Of a stretch of DNA of 64,000 nucleotides, positions 36,173-45,339 are shown piece after piece. The notes under the pieces were generated by a model. That model did not search any database and had not been told where the DNA came from. It saw nothing but the letters and a program-made list of their open reading frames with translations. A program made the translations under genes and the position numbers. The stretch's first letter is position 1. Every line of letters starts with the position of its first letter. The DNA comes from DATGUN01 sp035301285 (GTDB lineage Bacteria > Bacillota > Bacilli > Bacillales > Amphibacillaceae): positions 62,001 to 126,000 of the forward strand of contig DATGUN010000017.1 in assembly GCA_035301285.1 (NCBI GenBank), given 5' to 3'.

Positions 36173-37141
36173 CTAATTCTCCTTGTCATTCCATTTCTCT
36201 CGTATTTGACCGGCTTCTTGGATGATTTTCTGAAATAATTCATCGACTGAAAGAATGTCCTGTATACGAAGAGCGCCTTGACCTGCCCATCCAAATCCTT
36301 TGTCCATTTTACCTTCGTGTATGAATTGTTTATTTGCTTTACCGCTTATATAATCTTTTAGCGTTTCATAACCACCTCCATGTTGTTCTATCTCTGAAAT
36401 AGTCTCGGTCCAGCTGTTGCGAAGAGCTCTTGCTGGCATGCCCAGTTCTTTTTTGATGACTGTTGTACCATATTCATCGGCATCTAAAATGGCTTGTTTA
36501 TAAACCGGGTGTGCAGCTATACACTCCTTCGTGGCAATAAATCGTGTCCCCATCTCGATTCCTTCCGCCCCAAGTGATAAAGCTGCCATTAAACCTCTCC
36601 CATCAACAATGCCACCAGACGCGATGACTGGTATATCGACTGAATCGACTACTTGCGGTGTTAATACAAAAGTGGACGTATCGGCACGACCAATATGTCC
36701 TCCTCCTTCATGTCCGACAACCATGACCGCATCAGCACCCAATTCCATGGCTTTTACGGCTTGTCTGCTTGCAGCAACCAAAACAAGTTTTTTAATATCA
36801 TAGGGGCTGACCATATCGAGGACACCTTTCGGATTACCACCTGTCACAGATATGACTGGAACCTTTTCGTCAATCGCGACTTGTACCATATGTTCATATG
36901 CTCGCCCATGTTGACCAATGGCAAAGTTGACACCAAACGGTTTATCTGTCATTGTACGTACTTTGACGATTTCCTCCCGTAAACTTTTCGGATCGTCCAA
37001 GCTCATTGCAGTAATTTGCCCAAGACCGCCAGCATTGGAAACCGCTGCAGCCAAGTCAGCATATGCCAAGTGCGCCAGACCACCTTGTATGATTGGATAT
37101 TGAATATGTAATAATTCTGTTACCTTCGTATTCCAGATCAT
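36173..37141 (-). CDS. Nitronate monooxygenase / FabK-like flavoprotein
   Basis: 322 residues from ATG 37141 (GGGGGA seven bases upstream). TIM-barrel FMN enzyme: N-terminal YPIIQGGLAHLAYADLAAAVSNAGGLG (split over residues 15-41), phosphate-binding SGGIVDGRGLMAALSLGAEGIEMGTRF-type segment, and GHEGGGHIG in the middle. This superfamily includes propionate-3-nitronate monooxygenases and the enoyl-ACP reductase FabK. The usual catalytic His of nitronate monooxygenases would be in GHEGGGH. Which reaction it performs cannot be decided from sequence alone. Not part of the B. subtilis ykt order, so it is an insertion here. Confidence 0.85.
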   Translation of the reverse strand: MIWNTKVTELLHIQYPIIQGGLAHLAYADLAAAVSNAGGLGQITAMSLDDPKSLREEIVKVRTMTDKPFGVNFAIGQHGRAYEHMVQVAIDEKVPVISVTGGNPKGVLDMVSPYDIKKLVLVAASRQAVKAMELGADAVMVVGHEGGGHIGRADTSTFVLTPQVVDSVDIPVIASGGIVDGRGLMAALSLGAEGIEMGTRFIATKECIAAHPVYKQAILDADEYGTTVIKKELGMPARALRNSWTETISEIEQHGGGYETLKDYISGKANKQFIHEGKMDKGFGWAGQGALRIQDILSVDELFQKIIQEAGQIREKWNDKEN

Positions 37142-37244
37142 GGTGATCCCCCTTTCCTTATACATTTAAAAAGCTAATTCTATCCTATCATGATTAAAAC
37201 TTGGATTCATCTTATATTCTTAGGTCAGAGCATAGCAACAAATC

Positions 37245-37279
37245 AAAAAGCTGCACATATCATTTGATACATACAGCTT
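37245..37279 (-). terminator. Terminator of the SR1-like RNA
   Basis: 15-bp stem with 2-base loop followed by five T on the minus strand. Confidence 0.8.
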
Positions 37280-37306
37280 CAAAACAAGATCAAAGAATCA
37301 TATTAT

Positions 37307-37408
37307 TTATTTTTCGCACACGGGACACTTTCCATATAAAGTGGAGACCTTTTCATCATCAAAATATTCGATGACTTCCTGACATTCTTGACAAACTACT
37401 GTTATCAT
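37307..37408 (-). CDS. sr1P: GapA-binding peptide SR1P
   Basis: 33 residues, MITVVCQECQ...YGKCPVCEK, with two Cys pairs CxxC (residues 6-9 and 28-31) that could bind zinc. The pattern VCQ(E/D)C...YF(D/E)DEKV(S/T)TLYG matches the SR1P family. The B. subtilis peptide binds glyceraldehyde-3-phosphate dehydrogenase A and modulates RNase J1 association. GGGAG lies nine bases before ATG 37408. Too short for routine gene callers. Confidence 0.85.
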   Translation of the reverse strand: MITVVCQECQEVIEYFDDEKVSTLYGKCPVCEK

Positions 37409-37448
37409 ATGTGTCACTCCCTTATCAAGATTATGTTAACGTATACAT

Positions 37449-37477
37449 ATTATATTATGTTCTATTTTCGAAATCAA
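37449..37477 (-). promoter_or_regulatory. Sigma-A promoter of the SR1-like RNA
   Basis: On the minus strand, TTGATT (37472-37477), a 17-base spacer and TATAAT (37449-37454), predicting transcription start near 37442. Confidence 0.75.
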
Positions 37478-37485
37478 CCCTAAAT

Positions 37486-37517
37486 AGTGTAACATATATT
37501 AAAATATGTGTAACATA
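37486..37517 (-). promoter_or_regulatory. Two CcpN-like operator boxes upstream of sr1
   Basis: Minus-strand TATGTTACACT (37486-37496) and TATGTTACACA (37507-37517) are direct repeats 21 bp apart, about -44 and -65 from the inferred start. Each matches the published CcpN recognition sequence TRTGHYATAYW at 10 of 11 positions as I recall it. CcpN represses sr1, gapB and pckA during glycolysis in B. subtilis. Confidence 0.6.
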
Positions 37518-37599
37518 ATGATACTGTGTCTACATATGCCCAAAAATATGAAAAAATTGACGTCAGTTTTCTATAAGAAACACTTATTGCTAACAAACA

Positions 37600-37635
37600 A
37601 AACCCGCCTCCTGTGTTTTAATGGAGACGGGTTTG
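37600..37635 (-). terminator. Terminator of the polysaccharide deacetylase gene
   Basis: Stem AAACCCGTCTC/GAGGCGGGTTT (minus strand), with TTTTG after it. Confidence 0.7.
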
Positions 37636-37640
37636 CCTAT

Positions 37641-38543
37641 TCAATCATCATTTACAGTATCAATTAATTGCGGATCGACCATTTCATATCCTTTATCTCT
37701 TAGCCCTTCGATAATATCTTTCAACGCATCATTGGTCCACTCTCTATCATGCATGAGCAGATTGGCACCAGGTCTGAGCAACGAATTTTCTTCACCGACG
37801 TCAGGTCCCTCGCCGGAAATCATAGCTTCTGTCAGTTTTTCTTTATCTTGATACGGCTCCATAAAATCATAGCCATACGTCCAATTCATCAAGAGCATAT
37901 CTTCTTCCTCCGCGATCTCTTTCGATGTGTCTGTATTGGCGCCATTCGGTGCCCGGAAAAAATCAGGACGTACATCTATGACATCTTCAATCATATCGTT
38001 CACTTTGATGATTTCATCACGCTGTTCTTCAGGTGATAAATCGGGTAAGTAAGCATGGCTATATGTATGATTTCCTATCAAAAAGCCCATATCATGAATT
38101 TCTTTCAATTTCTCTTTTCCTTCATCTGATTCCAAAAAGTGTCCATTAACGAAAAAGATGGCATTGACATCTAAATCTTTTAATGTATGGGCCATTTCAA
38201 CTGAATGGTCATCAGGGGCATCATCAATGGTTACCAAAACAACATCCTCATCCGCAGAATCATTTATAGGCTCGATAGCTGATGTTTCTTCGTCAAGTTC
38301 ATATGTAGGTGTGGTCTCTTCCGCGGATTGCCCTGTACCCTGATCATCATTTGTATTTGCATTTTCATCATCATTTTGGTTATCATTATTGTTATCCGTA
38401 TGATTATTGGTTTCACTGTTTTCATTTTCCTGATTATCAGATATGTTATCATTTACATCCGTTTTATCATTATCCTTTTGGTTGCTGCATCCTGCTCCTA
38501 TTAAAATAAATAGGAGAACGATCATCCATACTGCTCTCTTCAT
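37641..38543 (-). CDS. Polysaccharide deacetylase family lipoprotein
   Basis: 300 residues. Lipoprotein signal with lipobox GAGC (Cys about residue 19), then a low-complexity Asn/Asp/Glu-rich linker (about 24-95). The NodB/CE4 domain covers about 100-290. The metal and catalytic motifs are TIDDAP (motif 1, usually T/SFDDGP), HTYSH (motif 2) and FRAPNGA (motif 3). The domain is therefore complete, with Ile and Ala replacing Phe and Gly in motif 1. It probably removes N-acetyl groups from cell-wall glycan at the membrane surface. The acidic linker fits a halophile. Substrate unknown. Confidence 0.88.
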   Translation of the reverse strand: MKRAVWMIVLLFILIGAGCSNQKDNDKTDVNDNISDNQENENSETNNHTDNNNDNQNDDENANTNDDQGTGQSAEETTPTYELDEETSAIEPINDSADEDVVLVTIDDAPDDHSVEMAHTLKDLDVNAIFFVNGHFLESDEGKEKLKEIHDMGFLIGNHTYSHAYLPDLSPEEQRDEIIKVNDMIEDVIDVRPDFFRAPNGANTDTSKEIAEEEDMLLMNWTYGYDFMEPYQDKEKLTEAMISGEGPDVGEENSLLRPGANLLMHDREWTNDALKDIIEGLRDKGYEMVDPQLIDTVNDD

Positions 38544-38865
38544 AGGTATTCCCTCCCTGATGTTGTCATCATGTCCAAACGATATCCATCATTCGCTTAA
38601 AGCCAGATTAGAAACTGCTTTTTTATTATAACTGAAAAAAGCGAGTGTTGACTAACAATTTCATTCATATTTACTTGATTTATGATTTGCGTATAATTGT
38701 TTAAAACCTTTCGACCAAGGGTAACTGATTATCGCGACCTTATTATATGAATAAAACACTACGGAATATTTGAATTCAAAATCCAATTATGTTTTAATAC
38801 ATACTTGGTTTGCATTCATAACAATTTAACTTTGACACAATATACATATAGAAAGGATATGACAT
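38544..38865. other. Intergenic region between the deacetylase gene and the BCCT gene
   Basis: Divergent promoters expected; A/T-rich with no gene, hairpin or clear operator seen. The BCCT ribosome site (GAAAGGA) is at its right end. Confidence 0.5.
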
Positions 38866-40383
38866 ATGACAAAAGTGACAAAAGTTTTTTGGATTTCAGG
38901 TATAGTCGCGTTACTGTTTATTGCTTGGGGAGTTATCCCGGACAGCGCATTACCTCATGGTAATTTGGAAAATGTGACAACGATCATACAGAACTTTTTA
39001 GTTGATAAGTTCGGATGGTTTTACCTAATCAGTGCAACAGGAATGTTGATATTTGCTATTTACTTGATTTTTTCAAAGTATGGAGATATCAAGTTGGGTA
39101 AACCAAATGACAAACCGGAATATTCATATATCACATGGTTTGCCATGTTATTCAGCGCCGGTATGGGAATCGGTCTTGTTTTCTGGGGAGCGGCTGAACC
39201 ATTAAGTCACTTCCACGACCCACCATTTGGTGATGCTGACTCAAATGATGCTGCCAGAAATGCATTAAAATATAGTTTTTTCCACTGGGGGCTACATCCA
39301 TGGGCCATATATGCAACTCTTGGATTGGCACTAGCATACTTCAAGTTCCGTAAGCAAGCGCCAGGGCTTGTCAGTGCCATATTAGAGCCGACCTTTGGTG
39401 ATAAAGTCAAAGGACCACTTGGAACAATAATCGATACGGTAGTCGTATTTGCAACCGTTTTTGGTGTTGCGACATCCCTTGGATTCGGTGCCATTCAGAT
39501 CAGTGGCGGTTTATCGTATGTCTTTGACATCAATCAAACCTTTACGCTTGAACTTGTCATTATCATAATTGTCACTGTATTATTTATGACTTCAGCCATG
39601 ACTGGATTGAATAAAGGGATTAAATATCTAAGTAATACAAACATTGTACTCGCAATCGCATTGATGCTCTGCCTTTTGTTCATGGGGCCGACAACATTTA
39701 TATTAGAAACCTTCACAACCACATTTGGAAGTTATGTACAAGACTTGCCTTCGATGAGTCTACGGATGGCACCGTTCAATGATGATAACACAAGCTGGTT
39801 AAATCAATGGACCATCTTTTATTGGGCATGGTGGCTCGCTTGGAGTCCATTTGTCGGAACATTTATTGCGCGTGTATCACGTGGCAGAACCATTAAAGAA
39901 TTCGTTCTTGGTGTTCTGTTGGTTCCAACAATATTCGGAGCATTATGGTTCGCTGTATTTGGTGGAACGACATTGAACCTTGAAATGTTTGCAGATGCCA
40001 ATATTGCGGATATCACTGAAGGGCTTGGCGAAGAATCGGTTCTGTTTGCGGTATTCGATCAAATACCATACGGTACAATCCTATCGTTAATCGGTATACT
40101 GCTGATCAGTACGTTTTTCATTACATCTGCAGACTCAGCAACCTTTGTGTTGGGAATGCAAACGACCGGAGGAAGTCTGTTCCCACCCAATTACGTGAAA
40201 TTCATCTGGGGAATTTTGCAGTCTGGTGCAGCGGCAGTCCTCTTATGGCAAGGCGGCCTGGAGGCGCTGCAGACTGCTTCAATCATCGTTGCATTGCCGT
40301 TTTCAATCATATTGATTTTCGTCATCATTTCTTTGATCAAATCATTCAAAAATGAAGCTAAAGAAATGACCTTGAAAAAATAA
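38866..40383 (+). CDS. BCCT family glycine betaine/choline transporter (OpuD-like)
   Basis: 505 residues, twelve membrane segments, Na-coupled uptake of betaine-type compatible solutes. The conserved Trp-rich segment FYWAWWLAWSPFVGTFIARV and RGRTIKEF follow residue 315, and SAGMGIGLVFWGAAEP near 98-113 is the glycine-rich stretch of segment 3. The short C-terminal tail resembles OpuD rather than the long regulatory tail of BetP. Probably osmotically induced. It is not part of the pdh operon and stands alone with its own terminator. Confidence 0.93.
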   Translation: MTKVTKVFWISGIVALLFIAWGVIPDSALPHGNLENVTTIIQNFLVDKFGWFYLISATGMLIFAIYLIFSKYGDIKLGKPNDKPEYSYITWFAMLFSAGMGIGLVFWGAAEPLSHFHDPPFGDADSNDAARNALKYSFFHWGLHPWAIYATLGLALAYFKFRKQAPGLVSAILEPTFGDKVKGPLGTIIDTVVVFATVFGVATSLGFGAIQISGGLSYVFDINQTFTLELVIIIIVTVLFMTSAMTGLNKGIKYLSNTNIVLAIALMLCLLFMGPTTFILETFTTTFGSYVQDLPSMSLRMAPFNDDNTSWLNQWTIFYWAWWLAWSPFVGTFIARVSRGRTIKEFVLGVLLVPTIFGALWFAVFGGTTLNLEMFADANIADITEGLGEESVLFAVFDQIPYGTILSLIGILLISTFFITSADSATFVLGMQTTGGSLFPPNYVKFIWGILQSGAAAVLLWQGGLEALQTASIIVALPFSIILIFVIISLIKSFKNEAKEMTLKK

Positions 40384-40406
40384 GACAAGCGTAGACATTG
40401 TATATA

Positions 40407-40444
40407 AAACGGTGGAACCATATAAAGGTATCCACCGTTTTTTT
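40407..40444 (+). terminator. Terminator of the BCCT gene
   Basis: 10-bp stem AAACGGTGGA/TCCACCGTTT, then seven T. Confidence 0.88.
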
Positions 40445-40481
40445 GCATCAATGAGGTTTAATATAAAAGACAAAACCAACC

Positions 40482-40522
40482 AAAAATGCTGCACCTCCAA
40501 AAATGGAGTGTGCAGCATTTTT
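40482..40522 (-). terminator. Terminator of the pdh operon
   Basis: Stem TGCTGCACxxTCCA/TGGAGGTGCAGCA on the minus strand with T-run, 16 bases after the pdhD stop. Confidence 0.88.
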
Positions 40523-40537
40523 GTGTTTAAGATGTTT

Positions 40538-41944
40538 TTACATTGTATGGATCGGCTTACCGAGTGCAGCATCGGCAGCTTCCATCGTTATCTCGCCTAG
40601 ACTAGGATGTGCATGCACCGTTAGTGCGATATCTTCAGCTGTCATACCCGCTTCAATGGCCAGACCCACTTCAGCTATCATATCACTTGCATTAGGACCT
40701 GCAATTTGAGCCCCAATGACCAAACCATCTTCTTTACGTGTTATCAGCTTCATGAAGCCATCTGTATCATTCAAGGATAGTGCACGGCCATTGGCAGCAA
40801 ATGGAAACTTAGCTGCTTTGACTGAATATCCGAGATCTTTTGCTTCTTTTTCAGTATAACCCACTGTTGCAAGTTCTGGATCAGAGAACACAACGGCTGG
40901 CATTCCGATATAATCGATTGCCGATTTCTCACCACTAATCGCCTCTGCAGCGACTTTGCCTTCATAGGATGCTTTATGTGCGAGTGGCATCCCTTTGACA
41001 ATATCACCGATAGCATATATATTCTCTTTGTTTGTACGGCATTGGTCATCGATTTTGATTAAGCCTTTATCATCTACATCAATGCCAGCTTGCTCCAATC
41101 CAAGTTCATCTGTATTTGGACGACGGCCGACTGTTACTAGTACATAATCCGCTTCAACTTTTTCTTCTTTACCGCCCGCTTCATATGTGACAGTCACACC
41201 ATCTTTCGTTTCTTCTACGCCTTTGGCCATAGCTTCTGTAATAATTTTAACATCTTTTTTCTTCAAGCGTTTCTTGACCACTTGTGTCATTTGTTTTTCA
41301 AATCCGCCAAGAATTTCTTTCATACCTTCAAGAATGGTGACTTCCGTACCAAAATTAGCATAAGCAGAACCAAGTTCAGTTCCGATATAGCCTCCACCGA
41401 TTACAACCATTTTCTCAGGAATTTCTTTCAGATCAAGCGCACCCGTTGAATCAAGGACGCGATCCGAAAACTTAAATGATGGTATTTCAATTGGTGTAGA
41501 ACCTGTTGCAACGATACAATTATTGAACTTGTATGTTTGTGATTGTTTTTCATCCATCACTTTAACGGTGTGGGAATCGACAAAATAGACTTCTCCTTTG
41601 ACGATATCGACTTTATTGCCTTTCAATAAGCTCTCGACACCGGAAGTAAGCTTGTTGACGACGCTTCCCTTCCACTCTTGGACTTTTTCAAAATCGACTT
41701 TTACATTTTCGCTTGTAATGCCTAATTCCTCATTGCCATGCGCCTTTTCTGTCAAATGACCGGCTTGTATCATTGCTTTAGAAGGAATACATCCAACATT
41801 CAGGCAGACGCCGCCTAAATTACCTTTTTCAACAATCGTTACTTTTTGGCCAAGCTGTGCAGCCCGTATCGCTGCAACATAACCACCAGGGCCTGCACCT
41901 ACAACTAATGTGTCTACTTCAATCGGAAAGTCTCCTACTACCAT
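40538..41944 (-). CDS. pdhD: Dihydrolipoyl dehydrogenase (E3 of pyruvate dehydrogenase)
   Basis: 468 residues, FAD enzyme that reoxidises dihydrolipoamide with NAD. FAD-binding VVGAGPGGYVAA is near residue 14, the redox-active disulphide is in GGVCLNVGC (about residues 43-51), and the NAD-binding GGGYIGTELG is near 184. The dimer-interface His-Glu pair is in HAHPSLGE near the C-terminus. It follows pdhC by 3 bases. Confidence 0.97.
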   Translation of the reverse strand: MVVGDFPIEVDTLVVGAGPGGYVAAIRAAQLGQKVTIVEKGNLGGVCLNVGCIPSKAMIQAGHLTEKAHGNEELGITSENVKVDFEKVQEWKGSVVNKLTSGVESLLKGNKVDIVKGEVYFVDSHTVKVMDEKQSQTYKFNNCIVATGSTPIEIPSFKFSDRVLDSTGALDLKEIPEKMVVIGGGYIGTELGSAYANFGTEVTILEGMKEILGGFEKQMTQVVKKRLKKKDVKIITEAMAKGVEETKDGVTVTYEAGGKEEKVEADYVLVTVGRRPNTDELGLEQAGIDVDDKGLIKIDDQCRTNKENIYAIGDIVKGMPLAHKASYEGKVAAEAISGEKSAIDYIGMPAVVFSDPELATVGYTEKEAKDLGYSVKAAKFPFAANGRALSLNDTDGFMKLITRKEDGLVIGAQIAGPNASDMIAEVGLAIEAGMTAEDIALTVHAHPSLGEITMEAADAALGKPIHTM

Positions 41945-41947
41945 AAT

Positions 41948-43249
41948 TTACGCCTCCATCATGATTAATTGTGGATCGTTCAATAACCGTTTGATCTGGT
42001 TTAAAGCGAGTTGTGCCGTTGCCCCATCAACAATACGATGATCGAAACTGAGTGATAAAGCCAATACAGGAGCAATGACAATTTCCCCATCCTTGACTAC
42101 TGGCTTGTCAGCGATCCGCCCGATACCAAGAATGACTGCCTCTGGATAATTCAATACAGGCGTGAACCATTGTCCACCGGCTGAACCGATATTGGTAATC
42201 GTGTTCGATGCACCTTTCATCTCATCAGGAGCCAATTTGCCATCGCGTGCTTTTTCAGCAAGCTCATTGATATCCTGTGAAATCGTAAAAATGGATTTAC
42301 GATCGGCATCTTTGACGACCGGAACGAGCAAGCCTCTGTCTGTATCTGCTGCAATACCAATATTATAATAATGCTTCTGGATGATCTCATCTGTTTCATC
42401 ATCCACTGCAGCATTCAAGATTGGGTATTTTTTGGAAGCAGAAATGAGCGCCTTGACCACATATGGCAAGTAAGTCAATTTGATTCCTTCATCTTGTGCA
42501 ACCTGTTTGAACTTCTTGCGATGTGCCACAAGTTCTGTCACATCCACTTCATCAAGCAATGTAACATGTGGTGCGTTTGTTTTCGAGCGAACCATCGCCT
42601 TGGCGATCGATTTGCGGATACCGCTCATTTTCTCACGTGTCTCAGCATATTCACTCTCTGGAATAGATTGTTGTGTATCTTTCGTTTCTGATACCTCTGA
42701 TACCTCTGATCCCTCTGTCGTACCGGCATCTGCTGCTTGATCACCGCTCATGAATGTATCGACATCTTCTTTCAGGATCCGGCCATTTTTTCCTGTACCG
42801 GTCACCTGTTGTATTGCCACGTCATTATCACGTGCGTATTTTCGTACGGATGGCATTGCAATCACACGTTTACCTGAATCTTGCTCCTCTTTGCTATCCG
42901 TTTCTACCTCTTTATTATCTTGGGATGATTCAGACGCTGTATGGTCCGCAGTACTTTCTTCCTCATTTGCCGGCTCATCCTCATCATCGTCATCGTCTTC
43001 ATCTTCATATCCTTCAGCATCAAATGTAACAATTGTGTCACCTACAACGGCGACCGTTCCTTCTTCAACATGTATTTTTTCGACTGTTCCATCTACAGGA
43101 GAAGGTATTTCCACGACTGATTTATCATTCTGCACTTCACATAGTGTATCGTCTTCGGCTATTTCATCGCCTTCATTGACAAACCATTTTACAATTTCAC
43201 CTTCATGTATACCTTCGCCGATATCAGGCAATTTGAATTTAAATGACAT
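41948..43249 (-). CDS. pdhC: Dihydrolipoamide acetyltransferase (E2 of pyruvate dehydrogenase)
   Basis: 433 residues from ATG 43249 (GGGAGG eight bases upstream; ATG 43255 is too close). Order: one lipoyl domain with the lipoylated Lys in QNDKSVVE (about residue 41), a very acidic linker (EDEDDDDDEDEP), and a peripheral-subunit-binding domain (VRKYARDNDVAIQQVTG, about 133-165). A second linker with a 9-bp-periodic repeat (SEVSEVSE, DNA 42688-42716) follows, then the catalytic domain ending in SFDHRIVDGA. It is the core of the complex. Confidence 0.96.
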   Translation of the reverse strand: MSFKFKLPDIGEGIHEGEIVKWFVNEGDEIAEDDTLCEVQNDKSVVEIPSPVDGTVEKIHVEEGTVAVVGDTIVTFDAEGYEDEDDDDDEDEPANEEESTADHTASESSQDNKEVETDSKEEQDSGKRVIAMPSVRKYARDNDVAIQQVTGTGKNGRILKEDVDTFMSGDQAADAGTTEGSEVSEVSETKDTQQSIPESEYAETREKMSGIRKSIAKAMVRSKTNAPHVTLLDEVDVTELVAHRKKFKQVAQDEGIKLTYLPYVVKALISASKKYPILNAAVDDETDEIIQKHYYNIGIAADTDRGLLVPVVKDADRKSIFTISQDINELAEKARDGKLAPDEMKGASNTITNIGSAGGQWFTPVLNYPEAVILGIGRIADKPVVKDGEIVIAPVLALSLSFDHRIVDGATAQLALNQIKRLLNDPQLIMMEA

Positions 43250-43276
43250 GTCCATGACCTCCCATCTTTACAATTT

Positions 43277-44254
43277 TCAAAAGTTGATAACTTCCTGTAC
43301 TTTGTTGATAACATCATTATGATCAGGCAACCATACACCTTCCGCATCTGAAAATGCATAAACGGTATCAGGTGCAGTCACTCGTAGGACCGGTGCCTCC
43401 AAATGCAGTATTGCCCGTTCTTGGATTTCTGAAACAACCGATGCAGCAACTCCAGCTTGCCGTTGCGCTTCCTGAACAACAACAACATGATTTGTTTTCT
43501 TCACGGATTCAACAACTGTTTCAATATCGATTGGCGAAACCGTACGTAAATCAATCACTTCTGCTTCGATATTATCTTTTGCAAGTGCATCAGCTGCTTT
43601 TAAAGATGTATGAACCATTGCCCCATATGTTACAATCGTAACATCTTTTCCTTCCCGTTTGATATCAGCCTTTCCAAGATCCACAGTATACTCATCTTCA
43701 GGAACCTCTCCACGGAAAGAACGGTATAATTTCATGTGTTCCAGAAATAAAACCGGATCATTATCACGGATGGCGGCAATCAATAGTCCTTTAGCGTCAT
43801 AAGGTGTAGAAGGAATAACCACTTTAATACCCGGTTGTTGGGCAATTAAACCTTCCAGTGAATCTGCATGTAGTTCAGGTGTTGCCACTCCACCTCCAAA
43901 TGGCGAACGTATCGTTATCGGAGATGAATATGTTCCACCTGAACGATAGCGCATCCTGGACATTTGCCCACTGATGGAGTCCATTACTTCATAAACGAAC
44001 CCAAAAAACTGAATCTCCGGTACCGGGCGAAAACCTTCCAGGGCTAGCCCGATTGATAGGCCACCGATGGCAGACTCAGCCAGTGGTGTATCAAATACAC
44101 GTTCTTCGCCGAATTCATCTTGCAAACCTTCAGTTGCACGAAATACGCCGCCATTTTTTCCGACGTCTTCACCAAAGACAAGCACATCTTCATCATTTTT
44201 CAACTCTGTACGCATTGCATCAGTAATAGCTTGAATCATCGTCATCTGAGCCAT
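43277..44254 (-). CDS. pdhB: Pyruvate dehydrogenase E1 component subunit beta
   Basis: 325 residues of the heterotetrameric (alpha2-beta2) E1. Typical segments are FGEDVGKNGGVFRATEGLQ, DTPLAESAIGGLSIGLALEG (with the thiamine-activating Glu) and the C-terminal VTAPDTVYAFSDAEGVWLP. It starts 2 bases after the pdhA stop. Confidence 0.97.
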   Translation of the reverse strand: MAQMTMIQAITDAMRTELKNDEDVLVFGEDVGKNGGVFRATEGLQDEFGEERVFDTPLAESAIGGLSIGLALEGFRPVPEIQFFGFVYEVMDSISGQMSRMRYRSGGTYSSPITIRSPFGGGVATPELHADSLEGLIAQQPGIKVVIPSTPYDAKGLLIAAIRDNDPVLFLEHMKLYRSFRGEVPEDEYTVDLGKADIKREGKDVTIVTYGAMVHTSLKAADALAKDNIEAEVIDLRTVSPIDIETVVESVKKTNHVVVVQEAQRQAGVAASVVSEIQERAILHLEAPVLRVTAPDTVYAFSDAEGVWLPDHNDVINKVQEVINF

Positions 44255-44256
44255 GG

Positions 44257-45339
44257 TTACTTCGACTCCTTCGCTTTATATTCTTCCATTTGTTCCTCCA
44301 AATTGGATGGAAGTTCCTCAAACATATTGGAAATGAGGTCTGTCACGTTTTGTTTTGGATATTTGTCAGCTTCCTTAATCGCTTTTTTAATGTCTTCTTT
44401 CGCTGCCTCAATGACTTCATTTTCCTTTTCTTCAGACCACAGTTTTTTACCTTCCAAAAACTTGCGGAACCGTACAAGTGGATCTTTTTTCTCCCACTCA
44501 TTATCAAGATCTTCTGTTCTATAGCGAGTCGGGTCATCCCCCGCCATTGTATGTGGTCCATAACGGTATGTTAATGTCTCAATGAGCATGGGTCCCTTAC
44601 CGCTTGTAGCGTATTCCCTTGCATGGCGTGTCACTGCATAGACTGCCAATGGGTCCATTCCATCTACTTGAATGCTCTCGATTCCGGCTGCAACACCTTT
44701 TTGAGCGAGTGTCTTTGCATTTGTCTGCTGCTCTACAGGTACGGAAATGGCAAAATGGTTATTTTGTACAACGAAAATGGCTGGCGCTTTGTATGCACCG
44801 GCAAAGTTGATGCCTTCATAGAAATCGCCCTGACTCGTTCCACCATCGCCTGTATATGTTATGGCGACTGATTTTTTGCCATGCTTTTTCATGCCCAGAG
44901 CAACGCCCGCAGTCTGAACATATTGAGCACCGATAATGATCTGAGGGCTCAATGCATTGACACCTTCAGGCATCTGATTTCCATGGAAATGTCCTTTTGA
45001 AAATAAAAAGGCTTGATACAGTGGAAGGCCATGCCAGATTAATTGTGGAACATCACGATAACCAGGCAGAATAAAATCTTCTTTTTCAAGTGCAAACTGA
45101 CTTGCTAATTGTGAAGCTTCTTGTCCAGCGGTTGGCGCATAAAATCCTAATCGACCTTGACGATTCAATGCGATCGAACGCTGATCAAGCACACGTGTAT
45201 ATACCATGCGGCGCATAAGCTCCTGTAAATCGTCATCAGACAGGTCAGGCATATCGTCTTTATTAACTATTTTTCCATCTTCATCCAGAATTTGGAATGT
45301 TTCAAACTGACTTTCAACACTTTCTAATACGTGTTTCAA
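44257..45339 (-). CDS. pdhA: Pyruvate dehydrogenase E1 component subunit alpha
   Basis: 360 residues from TTG 45339, six bases after AAAGGTG; the longer frame from 45420 has no ribosome site there. Thiamine-diphosphate motif GDGGTSQGDFYEGINFAGAYKAPAIFVVQNN (GDG...NN) and the phosphorylation-loop region RYGPHTMAGDDPTRYR are present. First gene of pdhABCD, which converts pyruvate to acetyl-CoA. A sigma-A-like promoter and a cre-like site lie upstream. Confidence 0.96.
   Translation of the reverse strand: MKHVLESVESQFETFQILDEDGKIVNKDDMPDLSDDDLQELMRRMVYTRVLDQRSIALNRQGRLGFYAPTAGQEASQLASQFALEKEDFILPGYRDVPQLIWHGLPLYQAFLFSKGHFHGNQMPEGVNALSPQIIIGAQYVQTAGVALGMKKHGKKSVAITYTGDGGTSQGDFYEGINFAGAYKAPAIFVVQNNHFAISVPVEQQTNAKTLAQKGVAAGIESIQVDGMDPLAVYAVTRHAREYATSGKGPMLIETLTYRYGPHTMAGDDPTRYRTEDLDNEWEKKDPLVRFRKFLEGKKLWSEEKENEVIEAAKEDIKKAIKEADKYPKQNVTDLISNMFEELPSNLEEQMEEYKAKESK

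Larger units (their letters stand above)
37245..37442 (-). ncRNA. sr1: SR1-like dual-function small RNA
   Basis: About 198 nt from the inferred start site (37442) to the terminator, close to the 205 nt of B. subtilis SR1. It contains the 33-codon sr1P reading frame, a 34-nt leader and about 60 nt of 3' sequence ending in a 15-bp stem (37248-37262 with 37265-37279, three G-U pairs) and TTTTT. In B. subtilis SR1 base-pairs with ahrC mRNA and its peptide binds GapA. There, too, the gene lies beside the pdh operon, as here. Confidence 0.75.

Noticed and set aside
42750..43322. 190-codon Ser-rich plus-strand frame
   Set aside because: Antisense of the acidic linker of pdhC; Ser runs are the complement of Asp/Glu codons.
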